From Ichthyophonus hoferi (taxonomy: Eukaryota; Opisthokonta; Ichthyosporea; Ichthyophonida; Ichthyophonidae), in NCBI GenBank assembly GCA_002751075.1, contig NAOQ01000225.1, positions 9,557 through 73,556 on the forward strand: a DNA stretch of 64,000 nucleotides, written 5' to 3'. Positions 49,701-61,444 of this stretch are shown here, one piece after another (within the stretch, counting starts at the first letter, position 1; each line of letters opens with the position of its first letter). The notes beneath the pieces were generated by a model that had not been told where the DNA came from, made no database searches, and saw only the letters and a list, made by a program, of their open reading frames with translations. The position numbers were made by a program, and so were the translations under genes.

Positions 49701-52700
49701 GTAAATTAATAAATTACAATTTAAATTTAAAGTTATCCAAAGAGAATAAATAAGAAGCGCCGAGTATATGATCTATAGAGAAATAGCAGAAATGTATATA
49801 TGGTCACAGTAGAAAAAGTAGAGGTATGCCTAATAATATAGTATTGTATTGCATTATATTGTGTTATATTACATTATATTATACTAGTAGTAAATAACAT
49901 TCAGAAGCAAAAAAAATAACTTCAATCTCAACCAACAAATCAGATTTACTATTCATACAAATAAAGGTTTAAACTCGAGAGATAAAAAAATGCTAAATAA
50001 TAACAAAAACACTTAGAGATATAGAGATAAGGTCAAAGATATGACGATATATACATAAAGTATTTTTCATTCATGCACATAACTGTCCGCACGTTAATTA
50101 TTTAGGTAGTAAAGTATATAAATAGAGAGAAATAAACACATAAATATTACATAAATGTCTGTCTGTATTTTTATAGATACACAGACACAGAGCCAATAAG
50201 AAAGTGTATATAACTAGTATGAGCCAATAGCATAAACCCATTAAAATTAAATTAAAGATAAATAAACTACCTTCAGGTTGGCTCAGTGGTTCGGAAGGTT
50301 TAGGAGGAGCCACCTTAATGACCATGGGTCGAGAGGGAGGGCTCTCAACAGCGGTAGCTGCACGCAGGGGGGCATAGTTCACTGGGGCCATTGGGCGAGA
50401 GGGTGTACTAGCCAATGGCTGAGCAGGACGGGGTGGCATGCTGTCTTCTATTGGCTGGGATATAGGACGAGAAGGTCCAGATCCAGCCCTAGAAGGGGGT
50501 GGGGGGGGACGGGAGGGTATACTATCCAACGAGGTGACTGGTGCTGGTGGGGTTGGTCTCATTGGCCCGTTATCAACAAGGCCTGTGGGTTGGTGCAATA
50601 TCACCAATAGTGAAGGCAGGGCCAGGGGGACGGTTAGGCAGTTGCCTAGTTGGGAGGGGAGGGCGGCTAGGACCGCTTTCCATTGGTGGAGGGGGACGAG
50701 AGGGTGCTGCGTCATTGGATGAAAGAGAGATACTAGATGATAAGGATCTGTTGAAGGAAGGTGGTGGTGGTCTATCCGGGGTATTCTCCAGGCTACCAAA
50801 AGATGATTCGCCGCTCGTACCTGATAGGTCATCTGAAGTATATATTAAGGGGTTAGTAATTAATATGAATCGTAATGATTGAATACTCGCAAACCTACAT
50901 AGTCATTCCAGCCAATAGAACACTTCCCACTGCCACCACTTATAACCATTCAATCATCTATTTCTCTCCCTACATAAACCAGCTGCTTAATGGACAGTCA
51001 TAACCTATCATAACTGACATTTAAATTTAGGTCCGGTGGTCTTGGGAACCAATGGCACTGCAACGTAACTGGCGGGGGTACGTGTTTGGCGGCGAGCTAA
51101 ACGCCCTTGGGCCGTAGCCGAGATCTATAGAAGGAGTTTGAAAAACGTAAGGACTCAGCATTGCGCGCTATATAATATTATGTTACAAAGAAATATTATA
51201 CCAACCACTTAAGCCATTTATCTGACGTTGGCATTTAAGCTCAGATAAATGTATTCTAATATATTTTTTACATTAAAATATTTGGTGCCATTGAAGGATA
51301 TCAAATAGGTGTGTAGTAAATCATAGTGATATACGTATGTATGTTGGTATATACATATATATATATATAGATACATGTATACATAACTACCTACATACTT
51401 AAATATATACCTAACTACAGAAAAATCAATCTATATACGTACATACACATAAACATACCTACCTACCTACATACATACCTATCTACATACACATACACAT
51501 ACACATACCAACAACAAGGCAATCAAGCAGTATGACTCAGGTGGGGGCATAAGTTAAGAAGATCAACAATTAACAATAAATCAATAGAAATAACGGAATA
51601 TCAGCAAAACCTATGGGCACAGCAACCAAGAGAGTACATGTACATACAGCAGGACTGTCTAGGGTGGCAGAAAGGGGCATAGGACTCTCCGTAATTGATT
51701 CTGACGTTGTGCTCAACGGTGAAAACCCTTGGTCATTAAATGAGATAGGCCGCTGTGTCTGCAAATAGACAGGGTATAGAGAGGTTATATAAAGTATATA
51801 GGGTATATAGCATACATAAGGTATATATGGTACATACGATATAGAGGCTATAAGGGTTATATATGGTTTATAGCCCAGGACAGAACAGCATTCATGTTTA
51901 AATATGGGTTAATGGGTGATTGCATAGGCCACTTGCAAATATTATTTCAAACATGACATACATCTATTGGTGCAAATAAAGAGAGTGAACTCATAGATAA
52001 CAGAGAGGAAAGGAGTGAAGGTGAAAATAAATTATTAAAAAATAATGATTACCGAGGACCGATTTGATTGGATAGACAAAGAAATTAAAAGAAGAGTGAT
52101 TGGATTAGTTTTGTAGTTGGACTATTAATGTTTAACTATATATATATATATAAAGCGAGCCTAGGTCAGCAGGAACACCTACACTCTGAGATCCTTCTGG
52201 CCAGAAATCAGTGGTGAAGTCACTGCTGGGGTTGGCACCTGCTGACGACGCACGATTGGCCATTTTCTTCTGATAAAACATGAACCAATGAGTGAGGGGT
52301 ACTGTAAAGATTTAATTTGATTGGGTGGGCTGGAGTAGAGTGTAAACAACTAATGTGATTGGTCCTGATTTTAAATGTAAGCGTACCTGTAATTTAAGAA
52401 GATGATAGAATAAACCACTGAACTATTTCTATTAATAGATGGTATAAGAACAAGTGACCAATAAGAGAAAGTGTAGCAGGAATACCATGTGGTTTCCTAC
52501 ACCTAGATGCTACCAATAGGAGTATATATAGATCATTTTAGGTGGGTAATTTAATTGGACTATGTATATTGTCTGGTGAACTACAACCACTAACATCACA
52601 GATGTACAGTTAATCCTACATACCTAAACACAGCACAAACATAATATGACATCTTTAGCCACATTAATGATCCAAATCAACCGGTAAGTTAATTGGCCTC

Positions 52701-55700
52701 CCTCCTATCACATAACCTCCTCTCCCCCACTTCCTTCATATGTCCAATACTATCATCCTCTTATTCCTGTTCTTACCCAATGCAAATGCTAATAGAATGA
52801 CAATCTGGCTACTAGGTTTATATATGCCGTCACAACTATCTCCTATTGGCTATGAATAATATCAGAATCAAGACTAATTATTAAAGTATATGGATATCTC
52901 ATTCAATCTGATTGGTCCCTTTTGTTCATGCAGTTTCCAATAATCAACATCATATAATTAAATTACAATATATCCAGATATCAACCAATTACCTGAGCTT
53001 TCAGTACTTTCATAACCTTAATGTCATTGTTTAGTTTTTCTACCTCAGCCTGTAGGCTTTGCACTTGATTTCTGAGAGAGAGAGAGGGAGTGAGAACGAG
53101 GGAGAGAGAGATGGAAAAGGAATAAGAGAGAGAAAAAAAGTTAATATGTAGAAATTTGATTTAGGAAACGAAAACATCACATTAAATAAGCACATAAAAA
53201 AAAATTGGGGAGAGAGGGAGAAAAACAAAGACAAGTAAAGGAGTGAAGAAAATATCATTAAAGAGAAACCTAAGATAAAACAACAGAGAAAAATAAGAAG
53301 AAACTACTAACCTTCTATTTTCTATTTCAGTGAGGTTAGCGTCCAGGGCTTGCTTTAATCGCATCGTGTTCTGGGGGTTGTGCTGAGGAAAGGTGGATCA
53401 TTGATTACTTAATTAATTACTGATTAGTGTGTGGCACGATAGTGAAAGAAGAGAAGAGCAGTAGAGGGAGAAAGGGAAAAAAAAAACAGTTAGAGAGAGA
53501 GACAGAGAGAGAAATATATTAAAAGAGAGCAATATCGAAAAAAAAAAGATCCAAAGTGAGCACTCAAATCATACCTGTTGGTGGGCTTGACTTGATTTGC
53601 CACCCTGTAATAACCCTGCCTTCCTGTGACGTTACCCAGAATAAATCAAGATAGTCGCAGTAGGATGTAGGCATATTTCCAATTAATAAATAACCACACC
53701 ATGTATGTTCAAATATATAATCCGTCAATCTATAGACAATCATAAAACAATAATTGAACTAGAATCTTATGTTATGATGTCAACCATAGTAGCGTAGGCA
53801 TAGTTACATATGTTCCATGATTGGTAAGTATCAGAAGTATTTTAATGTATATTCATATACGCGTGTTGATTGAATGAATGTAAGCATATATATCACTATA
53901 TTGGTAGGATGGTAGAATATATTTAGCAATCCATCAGGGTAAAGAGAGGACAGACAAAATAATTTACAGAAAAAAATATATAATAAATATATGGAAATAC
54001 GTGAAAATAGGTTCTGAAAAGAAAAAAGGAAGAGATGGAAAGTTGGTTCTTACTGTTGTTGTAGTTGAACTACATTTTGAGAAAGTTGATTACGATCTGA
54101 TTGGACCTATAGATAATAGTCAGTGTTATTATTGAACACTATATTATACTAGAATATACAGATTATATGTCATAGTAAGTGGTTAGTAACTATATATAGC
54201 TAAATATAGGAGTGGAATAAGTAGATAGATAGATACACGTATGTACGACCAATGGCGGTCAATAGGAATAGTAGTAATAGCAATAGTGTTAATAGCAATC
54301 ATCATAATAACAGAAATAATAAGAGTAGCAGTCATAGAGACTAACACAAAGAATATTTCTAAAAGAAAACAAAAGAGAAATAAAGATAGAGGGAGAAAAC
54401 AAGAGAAAGAGTAGAAAGAGATTTATAGAAAAAGATAGAAATAGATGGAGAGATAAACAAAGAAATATAAAGAAAAAGGGAATAAAAGAGAGAGAAAGAA
54501 CGATCCCTATATCTAACTATTACATTTTTCAGCATAGTTTCTAAATTAGCATATTCCAGTCGCAATTTCTCCACCTCGGCAGCCTTCTGGTTGCGTGCTT
54601 CTTCTAGTTGATGGCTAGTTAAGGCCGCGCCCTGCAGCCCCGCACTACCCTTACCTAGCATAGCCTGTAACTGATTTTTGCGGCTGTCCAACCTGTTGTC
54701 ATGCAGGGGAAATATGTATGTGAGATATTCTATATAAGCCGTACAATATTATTATATTATATTATATAATGCGATTAGTTGGTTATACTAATTATACTGG
54801 GCAGTACTTCGTTGTAATTGGTATCGTACAGTAACGTATAAATAGTAGATATATGGTATATAAGGGTAAGCGTCATAACTCATATTATGATCTAAAAGAT
54901 GTCATTTGGTACAAGCTCCAAATAAATAAAATGTAATATGATATATACACAAATTAACGAACGTCATAATAATCATATAAATAGAGTCAACCAATCGAGA
55001 AAAAAGATATCATCAAAAACTATTTAATACAACGGGGGCTTAATAAAAAAAATTTAAAAATACAAACTAAGGCATAGGTACGCATATGCTATAATGTTTG
55101 GTTAGATATAGTTATACATGTATAGATGACTAGGTTTAGCAGATAAAGTGTATAAGATATATAGGTGTAGTTTATGAAAAAAAAAAAAAATTGAAAAAAA
55201 AACTTTTCTCAAATTTATAAGGAGGATGAACAAGAATGTTTAAATAATAATAATAGTCATAGTCATAGTAATAGCAATAGTAATAGTAATAGTAGTAATA
55301 ANNNNNNNNNNNNNNNNNNNNNNNNNNNNNNNNNNNNNNNNNNNNNNNNNNNNNNNNNNNNNNNNNNNNNNNNNNNNNNNNNNNNNNNNNNNNNNNNNNN
55401 NNNNNNNNNNNNNNNNNNNNNNNNNNNNNNNNNNNNNNNNNNNNNNNNNNNNNNNNNNNNNNNNNNNNNNNNNNNNNNNNNNNNNNNNNNNNNNNNNNNN
55501 NNNNNNNNNNNNNNNNNNNNNNNNNNNNNNNNNNNNNNNNNNNNNNNNNNNNNNNNNNNNNNNNNNNNNNNNNNNNNNNNNNNNNNNNNNNNNNNNNNNN
55601 NNNNNNNNNNNNNNNNNNNNNNNNNNNNNNNNNNNNNNNNNNNNNNNNNNNNNNNNNNNNNNNNNNNNNNNNNNNNNNNNNNNNNNNNNNNNNNNNNNNN

Positions 55701-58700
55701 NNNNNNNNNNNNNNNNNNNNNNNNNNNNNNNNNNNNNNNNNNNNNNNNNNNNNNNNTAATAATAATAATAGCAATAAGAACAGTATTAGTAATATTAATA
55801 ACTAACAATAATAGTAATAAATAATAATAGTAATAGTAAGAGTAATAACAACAACTATAACAACAACAAAAATAATATTAAAAGTAATAATAATAATAGT
55901 AATAATAAACAATATTATAACTACAAGAAATACCAAACTAACGCCCACATACATACACATACATAAATATATAAATACTAACCCGTCCAGATGGGCCGTT
56001 AACTGAGACAATCTCAGATTAGCCGTACGGGCATTATTATACACGACCTCCCTATTGGCTAGCATCTCCTGTCTATATAGATCTATATAAGTAACATTCG
56101 GAATGTAATAGACGTTCCAATGCATTCATTTTATAAACTCTTCTTCCCTTCTCATTGGTAGTATATCACGATCTCAGAGCGTCAGAAATATTATAAAAAA
56201 AGAGATTTAATAAGAGGGAATGATTGGAAGAGACTAAAACGAGAGAAAGAAATGTATTGTGCAGCATAGTAGTAGCAGAAAGATAGAAGGAATATGTACA
56301 GATATGTGCAGGGATTAAACGACAGATAGAAAGGCTACCAAGTAGTGTGGTGTGGTTATAATAAGGTATAAGATATAAAGGATATGAAGAAGGATGTAGA
56401 TAGAGATGTGTCTACATACAGAGATATAACATACACATACATATATAGATATAGATATAACTACAGCTATAGTTATACTTATACCTATGCCTACATTTAT
56501 ACATATACATATACATATACAAATACAAATACCTATATATCTACACCTTTGCCTATCCCTGACTATATGTATACCTACCGCCATATAGACAGTAAAGGAG
56601 ATATAGTATATAACCAATATGTAAGCAGCTACCTCATAGCATTCTGACGTCTGTTTTCCTCCTCCATAGCCAATCGCTGTGCTTCTTGCTGTTCATTGGC
56701 TCGTCTCATCTGCGAATAGGGTGGTGGCCAATATATTAAATCATTCATCTTGTATGTACTAGCAAAAACCATAACTATGTTTTAGGGGTTGAAGGGAAAG
56801 GTTGCCATTAAAGAAAAGAGATCTTTGAACAACTGACGGTAAATTTACTTACCCCACCCTACTGTATTCTATCCATTAGGTCCTATATTATTAATAAATA
56901 TTTATAAAGCACAAACACCTTTACCAGCACATCTTACTAAAGCAGGAGATCAAAACATATGTAATTTCTAACAGAAATTGTTTTTTTTTTTTTGATTGGG
57001 GTGGATAAAATAGTATTACCAATAAAATAGATAGATCGGTACTAGATAAAGATGTGAACAATGAAAGAAAGAGTGTCGAAAAACCATTTTTAATCTCCAA
57101 ATTATAATATTATTTAAGTAATTCATCGGAAGAGAAAAAGTTTTATGAATTATTATTTATTTTACAAACATCAAACTATATCAACCAGGAATGAGCCCCC
57201 CTACTTTTTCCATCTGTATATTTTGTTGGCGTAGCTGCTCCTGTTGAATCTTTTGTTGGGCGGCCAATCGTTTAGCGTCCTCAATCTACCCACCTTTTAA
57301 TTAGTAAAAATAATCGTGTTGACCATTGGTTAATTCTATTTTAAAATTAAAGTTTATTGTATGAATATTCGGTATTAGTGATAACGTTATATTGATATCA
57401 TTAAAATATTTAAAAGTATATCAGGCTATCATATTAAATAAATATTTATAAATAATGATTGGCTATACTCGATATCTTGAAAACATTAAAATATACATAT
57501 GATAACACACACAAAAGCAATTTTTCCTGGGCAACCCTATTATATGTATAACAAAAAAAAATCCAAAAAGATACAGGTTGAGTTTTGGTTTTCATATGAA
57601 TAAACCCTCAAACTTGATTGGTAGTTGTATTTTAATTATCTTGATATTCGTTCTTTTATAAAATGATAGCTAATCATGTTGGATGTAGTAATGACGCTTA
57701 ACATAGAAAAACCACAAGTAAAATTAGTATCTAATTACAACCAATGAAAACACTCATAAGCCATTTAATTTTGACATACCGCGGTTTTTCTCTGCAGTGC
57801 CTCCATAGCTTTTGCCCTTTCATCATCTAATACCTTTCTTTTTTCCTCCAATAATTTCTGTGAAGCCCGGTAATTGACCAATCGGGAATCCTCCGTACTT
57901 ACATTGGTCCTATGATTGGAGCATTTTTGAATAAATATGTGAGAAATATAAACTTTAATTAACTACTAGATTTTAACTGTTAGTATATACATGAACAACA
58001 TATTTAGAGTTAAACAAATCTTACTACATTCATAGGGGGTAAAAAAAATTAATAATAAAACAAACATAAAATATATCAAAGATTAAAAATTTCTTTGAAA
58101 TTGTTTATATGGCGCTAAATGGGTCAAATAACAAAGAATAATACAGTTCATGATATATAAAAAGACATCGCGTGGATTCATTGACCCAAACAAGATCATA
58201 TAAGGTTAACCTGTCGGGCTCCTATTGGTCACAATAAAAAGGAAGTCCACATACATAGGCTAATCGCATTAACCACATATATACATTATATATAGTACCA
58301 ATTCTACCAATATACACCATGGTAACGCTGTTATTAGGCATGACATCATATGCAAGTGCCTGGCTACCAAGACAGCTTCATTTTGATTGGAGAAAAAAAT
58401 AGAAAAAGACTAATCTTTTGTTGGATGCATTTGTAAAAGAAAGGCATATGTTTATATAGAGATAGATGTAGATGTAAGAATAATAGATAGATGCATAGGT
58501 ATACATATATTGTAATATGTTGAACCGTGTAATACATAAGTCAAGCTTGTGCATTTTTGAAGTGCAGATATATCATATCTATAGTAAATATATAGATAGA
58601 TCGAGGAATAGAGAAATAAAAATATATATATGTACAAACATACATAGAACATACCCAAATTTAAGCAAGAAGCTACAACAAAGTCGAGACAAACACGCCA

Positions 58701-61444
58701 CCAAACAAATACAAAAACGCAGCAAGAGCAATACTCACTTTACTGTAGCATTGGTCCTAGCAGGGATGAGAAAGGGAGGTAGTGATTGGGGGAGTGTCAC
58801 GCCCTTCCTGGCCGCAGCCATCAAATGCATAGCAATCACAAATTCCGACTGGCTCAGATTGCCATCCTGGTCCATATCGGACAACTTCCTGCAAGTTCAT
58901 GCTGATTGGCTAATGTACCAGGTATGTGTGGAAGGGAAACCTGATTGTGCATGCATCTATATATAGTATAAGCCAATACAAAGTCTGTAAGAATTTTAAA
59001 AGCTAGTTAATCAATGATTTAAATCATTATTACCCCTATTAACATCCTACCATATATGGGCTAGTATTTGTTGGGGGAGGTTTGATTCGCTAAAAACACG
59101 TTTCGCCTGTGCGCCGTTAATGAATCCTATCCGTCTGACGTCATAGCAATTAAATTGCTGCTGATAACGTAGTTGATCTTGTTGTTGGATTGGTGTAAGG
59201 TTGGGGGTCATCGTAGGTGATGAGGTCCCCATACCTCCCATTCCACTGCCAACCAATCCCCCACCTGTTAAAATTATAGATTAGTAATATATTTGTTTGA
59301 CTGGTCTTCAATATTTAAAGCTATTGAGAAGAAATAAGCCAGTAAAAGCGTTTAATATTTTTATATTCATGATCGATCTACCCTTTAATAGGTTCCCCCA
59401 GGATACGTCTTGACGATGATTGAACAACCAAAACCGAGCCCAATTAATTCGTACAGACATGTATTTTCTACGTGAGCATCACCATGTCTTGGTTAATAAA
59501 GATATTATTTTTCAAAAGAATACTGTAGCATTAATAAATACTAATAGAAAATCTTGGTTTAAAACCAAAAATAATGTAATAGTAAGTAGAAATGAGTTAT
59601 ACATGTGTCCTGTGGATGTACAAAGGAAGAAAAATTAAAAAGAATATACACCAAGTCATTACATATTTAATCTAACTACTAGTTATATAAACGGGTTAAT
59701 CATTTAAAATGTTTATGTGTATAAAATAAGAGTGTATATATATCAACAATAGAGGCTATATAGGAAAATTAGCACTACTCGGGTTAATTATATTATTATA
59801 AATATGCGCTATATTGCTTTTAACACATTCGTTAATAACAAAATATGTCTTTAGATCGTTTAAAATCCTTTAGAGTGGGAATGTTAAACAGAGAACTAGC
59901 TACAGGTGGAGAAGAAAGTGTAGTTAGGTGTAGGAGGCAAGGGAAAGAGAAGAGGGACCAAGAGAGGTATACATAATGCCATCCTCAACCAAATTACAGA
60001 ATTTATATATATATGCCTAATTATATTGTAGCATATATGGCCAAGACCAATCATACTGCATTCCACCTAATACTACTCAGTCACAATATAGATCATGCAC
60101 ATACAAGCACAATCAACCAATTAGATTCGACTACCTAAACCTACCAATAGGCATGGTGTTTGCAGCCACAGACTGACGCAATGGGTTGGGGAGAGATTTA
60201 GGGATCTCCACTCCACTCAGACACATAGCAATTAGCTTCATAGCTACACAGAACTCCGCTACGCTCATCATGCCATCTCCATCCATATCCGATAGACCCC
60301 TGCATGCAGGTAGGTGGGTCATAGAGTATGAGGGTATGGTATATGTATGTATATGCACAGATATAGGTAAAAGTAGAGGTAACTAAAATATTTTGGAATA
60401 GTAGTGCGAGACCTATACTTGATTAGATGCGTGCAATTGTGGTTACCATTCATAATGGGTGAAATTACCAGAATTTAATGAGATAATAAACATAACATAG
60501 TGTGATAATAACTATATAGGCACTATTTCCCATCCTCCTCTCTCTTACTGATCTTATACATTATTCCCACGGTAAGTATATAAACCAAATAAAGCCACCA
60601 ATGAATAGGCCCAAACATCATGCAGACATGATATTTTGAATGCCTTCTTAATTATATAATTAGATAAAATTTAATCCTAGCACACGCATTATATGAATGG
60701 CTATATATCATGGATATATAAAAATAAACCAATTGTGGATGTATATCGTATAGTATGCAAGTAACACATATATAGGGTATGTGGATACTACTAACCAAAG
60801 GTGGGATAAAGTTTGCTTAGGTAGACCTGTTTTTAGGAAGCATACTCTAGCCTGGTCACCTTTCAATACATACACCACAGTTAGTAAATGGACTTCAACT
60901 TATAATGATTCTCTTTTAATTCCTTAGGTAGCTCAATATATTTCTATAGTGTTAGGAGAAGGTGTGTATAACCTATTTCGTGTTGATGTTAATTTAATGT
61001 AAGAAAAACATTGGCCATATCACATAGACCGTTCTTATTGATACTATATGAAAATTTAGATATGGCGTCTAAGTGGATACATTTACTGTGTACTTATTAT
61101 TATCTTCCTGCTATAATTATATTATACCTCTCAACATGTACATATATATTAAGTGAAAGTACAAATAGACCAATGTATTTACAAGCGTAAGCATGAGACA
61201 GTATATATATATATCCCTCTCATTAAATAATTTATATCCCCAAGTAAGAGATAATGCGTATGTGTACGTATGAACTTATAAACTATTATACATTAATAGC
61301 ATGCCTTCGCAAACAGCTTATAACTAAACTATATATACCTGTTATTTTGCCATTTATAGGACCAAGAGCATAGAAAGAGCTCTCAAATCTACTGCGGTCC
61401 ATGGGGTCAATGACCCACTGTGAGTCAGCCCCTACCCCGCTCAT
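43586..61444 (-). CDS. ITSN: Intersectin, short form (2 EH, coiled coil, 5 SH3)
   Basis: Minus-strand coding exons: 61444-61339, 60859-60796, 60299-60145, 59264-59051, 58888-58739, 57909-57780, 57285-57205, 56709-56633, 56072-55983, 54692-54524, 54106-54054, 53623-53575, 53382-53312, 53071-52993, 52269-52183, 51758-51648, 51124-51019, 50832-50271, 49562-49437, 49085-48969, 48568-48477, 48096-47998, 47600-47477, 47034-46965, 46509-46431, 45993-45927, 45090-44970, 44235-44126, 43776-43586. Length is about 1160 aa. EH1 spans 10-100 and EH2 130-225, each with the NPF-pocket Trp (SHLWGLSDMD, AHIWKLSDMD) and a canonical EF-hand loop (DMDGDGMMSVAE, DMDQDGNLSQSE). A Gln/Glu/Lys-rich coiled coil fills 235-500, a Pro-rich linker 598-762, and five SH3 domains follow. 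The stop lies seven residues after SH3-E (WFPENYVEIQSK), as in vertebrate ITSN1-S. Intersectin scaffolds clathrin endocytosis, binding epsin-type NPF ligands through EH domains and dynamin and synaptojanin through SH3 domains. All phases close except within exon 50832-50271. The start at 61444 lies just inside its exon, so a 5' UTR intron is likely. Confidence 0.95.
44126..45993 (-). other. ITSN: NPF linker and SH3-D of intersectin (exons 26-28)
   Basis: The 67-base exon 26 encodes STNPFSEDRFEPPS. Exons 27-28 give GKVIDEYVAADESQLSLKKG, TDDWWEVTV and ETGWFPSDHIEI. This domain carries a longer loop before GWFP, as in the family's SH3-D. Confidence 0.85.
46431..47600 (-). other. ITSN: NPF linker and SH3-C of intersectin (exons 23-25)
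   Basis: Exon 23 starts with a linker containing ANPFSASANEF and then VTALHTYEG. Exons 24-25 give DDLTFQEGDRFEVLAKDGE and DWWEGCLDGKQGWFPASYVE. All SH3 landmarks are present. Confidence 0.88.
47998..48568 (-). other. ITSN: SH3-B of intersectin (exons 21-22)
   Basis: VYVALYAFTGESEGDLTFIE, GDFITVLE, then KADDQWWRGKIGKREGWFPI with TYID in place of NYV. Introns split this domain just before the WW motif. Confidence 0.9.
48640..48880. repeat. Degenerate AATAAxAATAGTATAAG tandem repeat in an intersectin intron
   Basis: Imperfect 15-17 base units (AATAATGGTATAAGAT and relatives) repeat about a dozen times between SH3-A and SH3-B exons. Three overlapping Tyr/Leu/Phe-rich pseudo-frames come from it. 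Confidence 0.7.
48969..49562 (-). other. ITSN: SH3-A of intersectin (exons 19-20)
   Basis: Joined exons read VYVALYDFFGEKDGDLTFME, GDTILVLEKPDDWWKGE, then GWFPSGYV. This has the canonical ALYDF, DWW and GWFPSGYV signatures. A Pro/Met-rich linker (LPLPPMPPSA) follows. Confidence 0.9.
50271..50832 (-). other. ITSN: Proline-rich linker exon with an internal frame change
   Basis: Phase from the exon before demands the frame YDLSGTSGESSFGSLENTPD followed by repeated PSRPPPP units. Phase into the exon after demands a second frame with PSRPPPPPSRAGSGPSRP. The change falls near 50604. Introns 50604-50538 (67 bases) or 50604-50544 (61 bases), both starting GTGATA and ending CAG, each restore the frame. 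A 22-base version ending at 50583 also would but is implausibly short. A one-base sequence error is the other explanation. Confidence 0.65.
55240..55920. repeat. (TAA/TAG)n tract interrupted by an N gap (55302-55756)
   Basis: TAATAG/TAATAA triplets run into the 455-base gap on both sides, so the gap is most likely an unresolved triplet expansion of unknown length within the intron between intersectin exons 9 and 10. Unlike the other two gaps it has no unique flanking duplicate. Confidence 0.8.
56430..56545. repeat. (TATACA/TATAGA)n tract in an intersectin intron
   Basis: Hexamer-like units of TATACA, TACATA and TATAGA about 115 bases long. It gives Tyr/Thr and Cys/Ile pseudo-frames on the two strands. 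Confidence 0.75.
58739..59264 (-). other. ITSN: EH domain 2 of intersectin (exons 4-5)
   Basis: Exon 4 opens with a Gly/Met/Thr/Pro linker and then DQLRYQQQFNCYD, QAKRVFSESNLPQQILAHIW. Exon 5 carries the EF-hand loop and the tail FVIAMHLMAAARKG. The Trp codon is split by the intron in both EH domains, showing that intron position is shared between the two. Confidence 0.9.
60145..61444 (-). other. ITSN: EH domain 1 of intersectin (exons 1-3)
   Basis: Three exons join in phase to give MSGVGADSQWVIDP, SRFESSFYALGPINGKITGD, QARVCFLKTGLPKQTLSHLW and the EF-hand loop exon. The middle exon (60859-60796) is only 64 bases but supplies the conserved helix and the ligand-pocket Trp. Confidence 0.9.

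Larger units (their letters stand above)
52993..57909 (-). other. ITSN: Coiled-coil region of intersectin (exons 6-14)
   Basis: Nine short exons encode Glu/Lys/Gln/Arg-rich helix with Leu heptads (LLEEKRKVLDDERAKAMEAL, KIQQEQLRQQ, NQVQSLQAEVEKLNNDIKVM). In the family this region drives oligomerisation and binding of Eps15 and SNAP proteins. The central part (about residues 356-446) is less charged and richer in Gly, Gln and Ser. Confidence 0.85.

Noticed and set aside
50583-50604. 22-base intron in intersectin
   Set aside because: It closes the frame with GT and AG ends but is far below the size usual for animal introns; the 61- and 67-base alternatives are more credible.
50278-50882. Three overlapping Gly/Arg/Trp-rich plus-strand frames
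   Set aside because: They are antisense readings of the proline-rich intersectin exon; CCN codons read backwards give Gly and Trp.
55172-55808. Two frames of about 180-200 codons, mostly unknown residues
   Set aside because: They are produced by the N gap and the surrounding TAA/TAG triplets.
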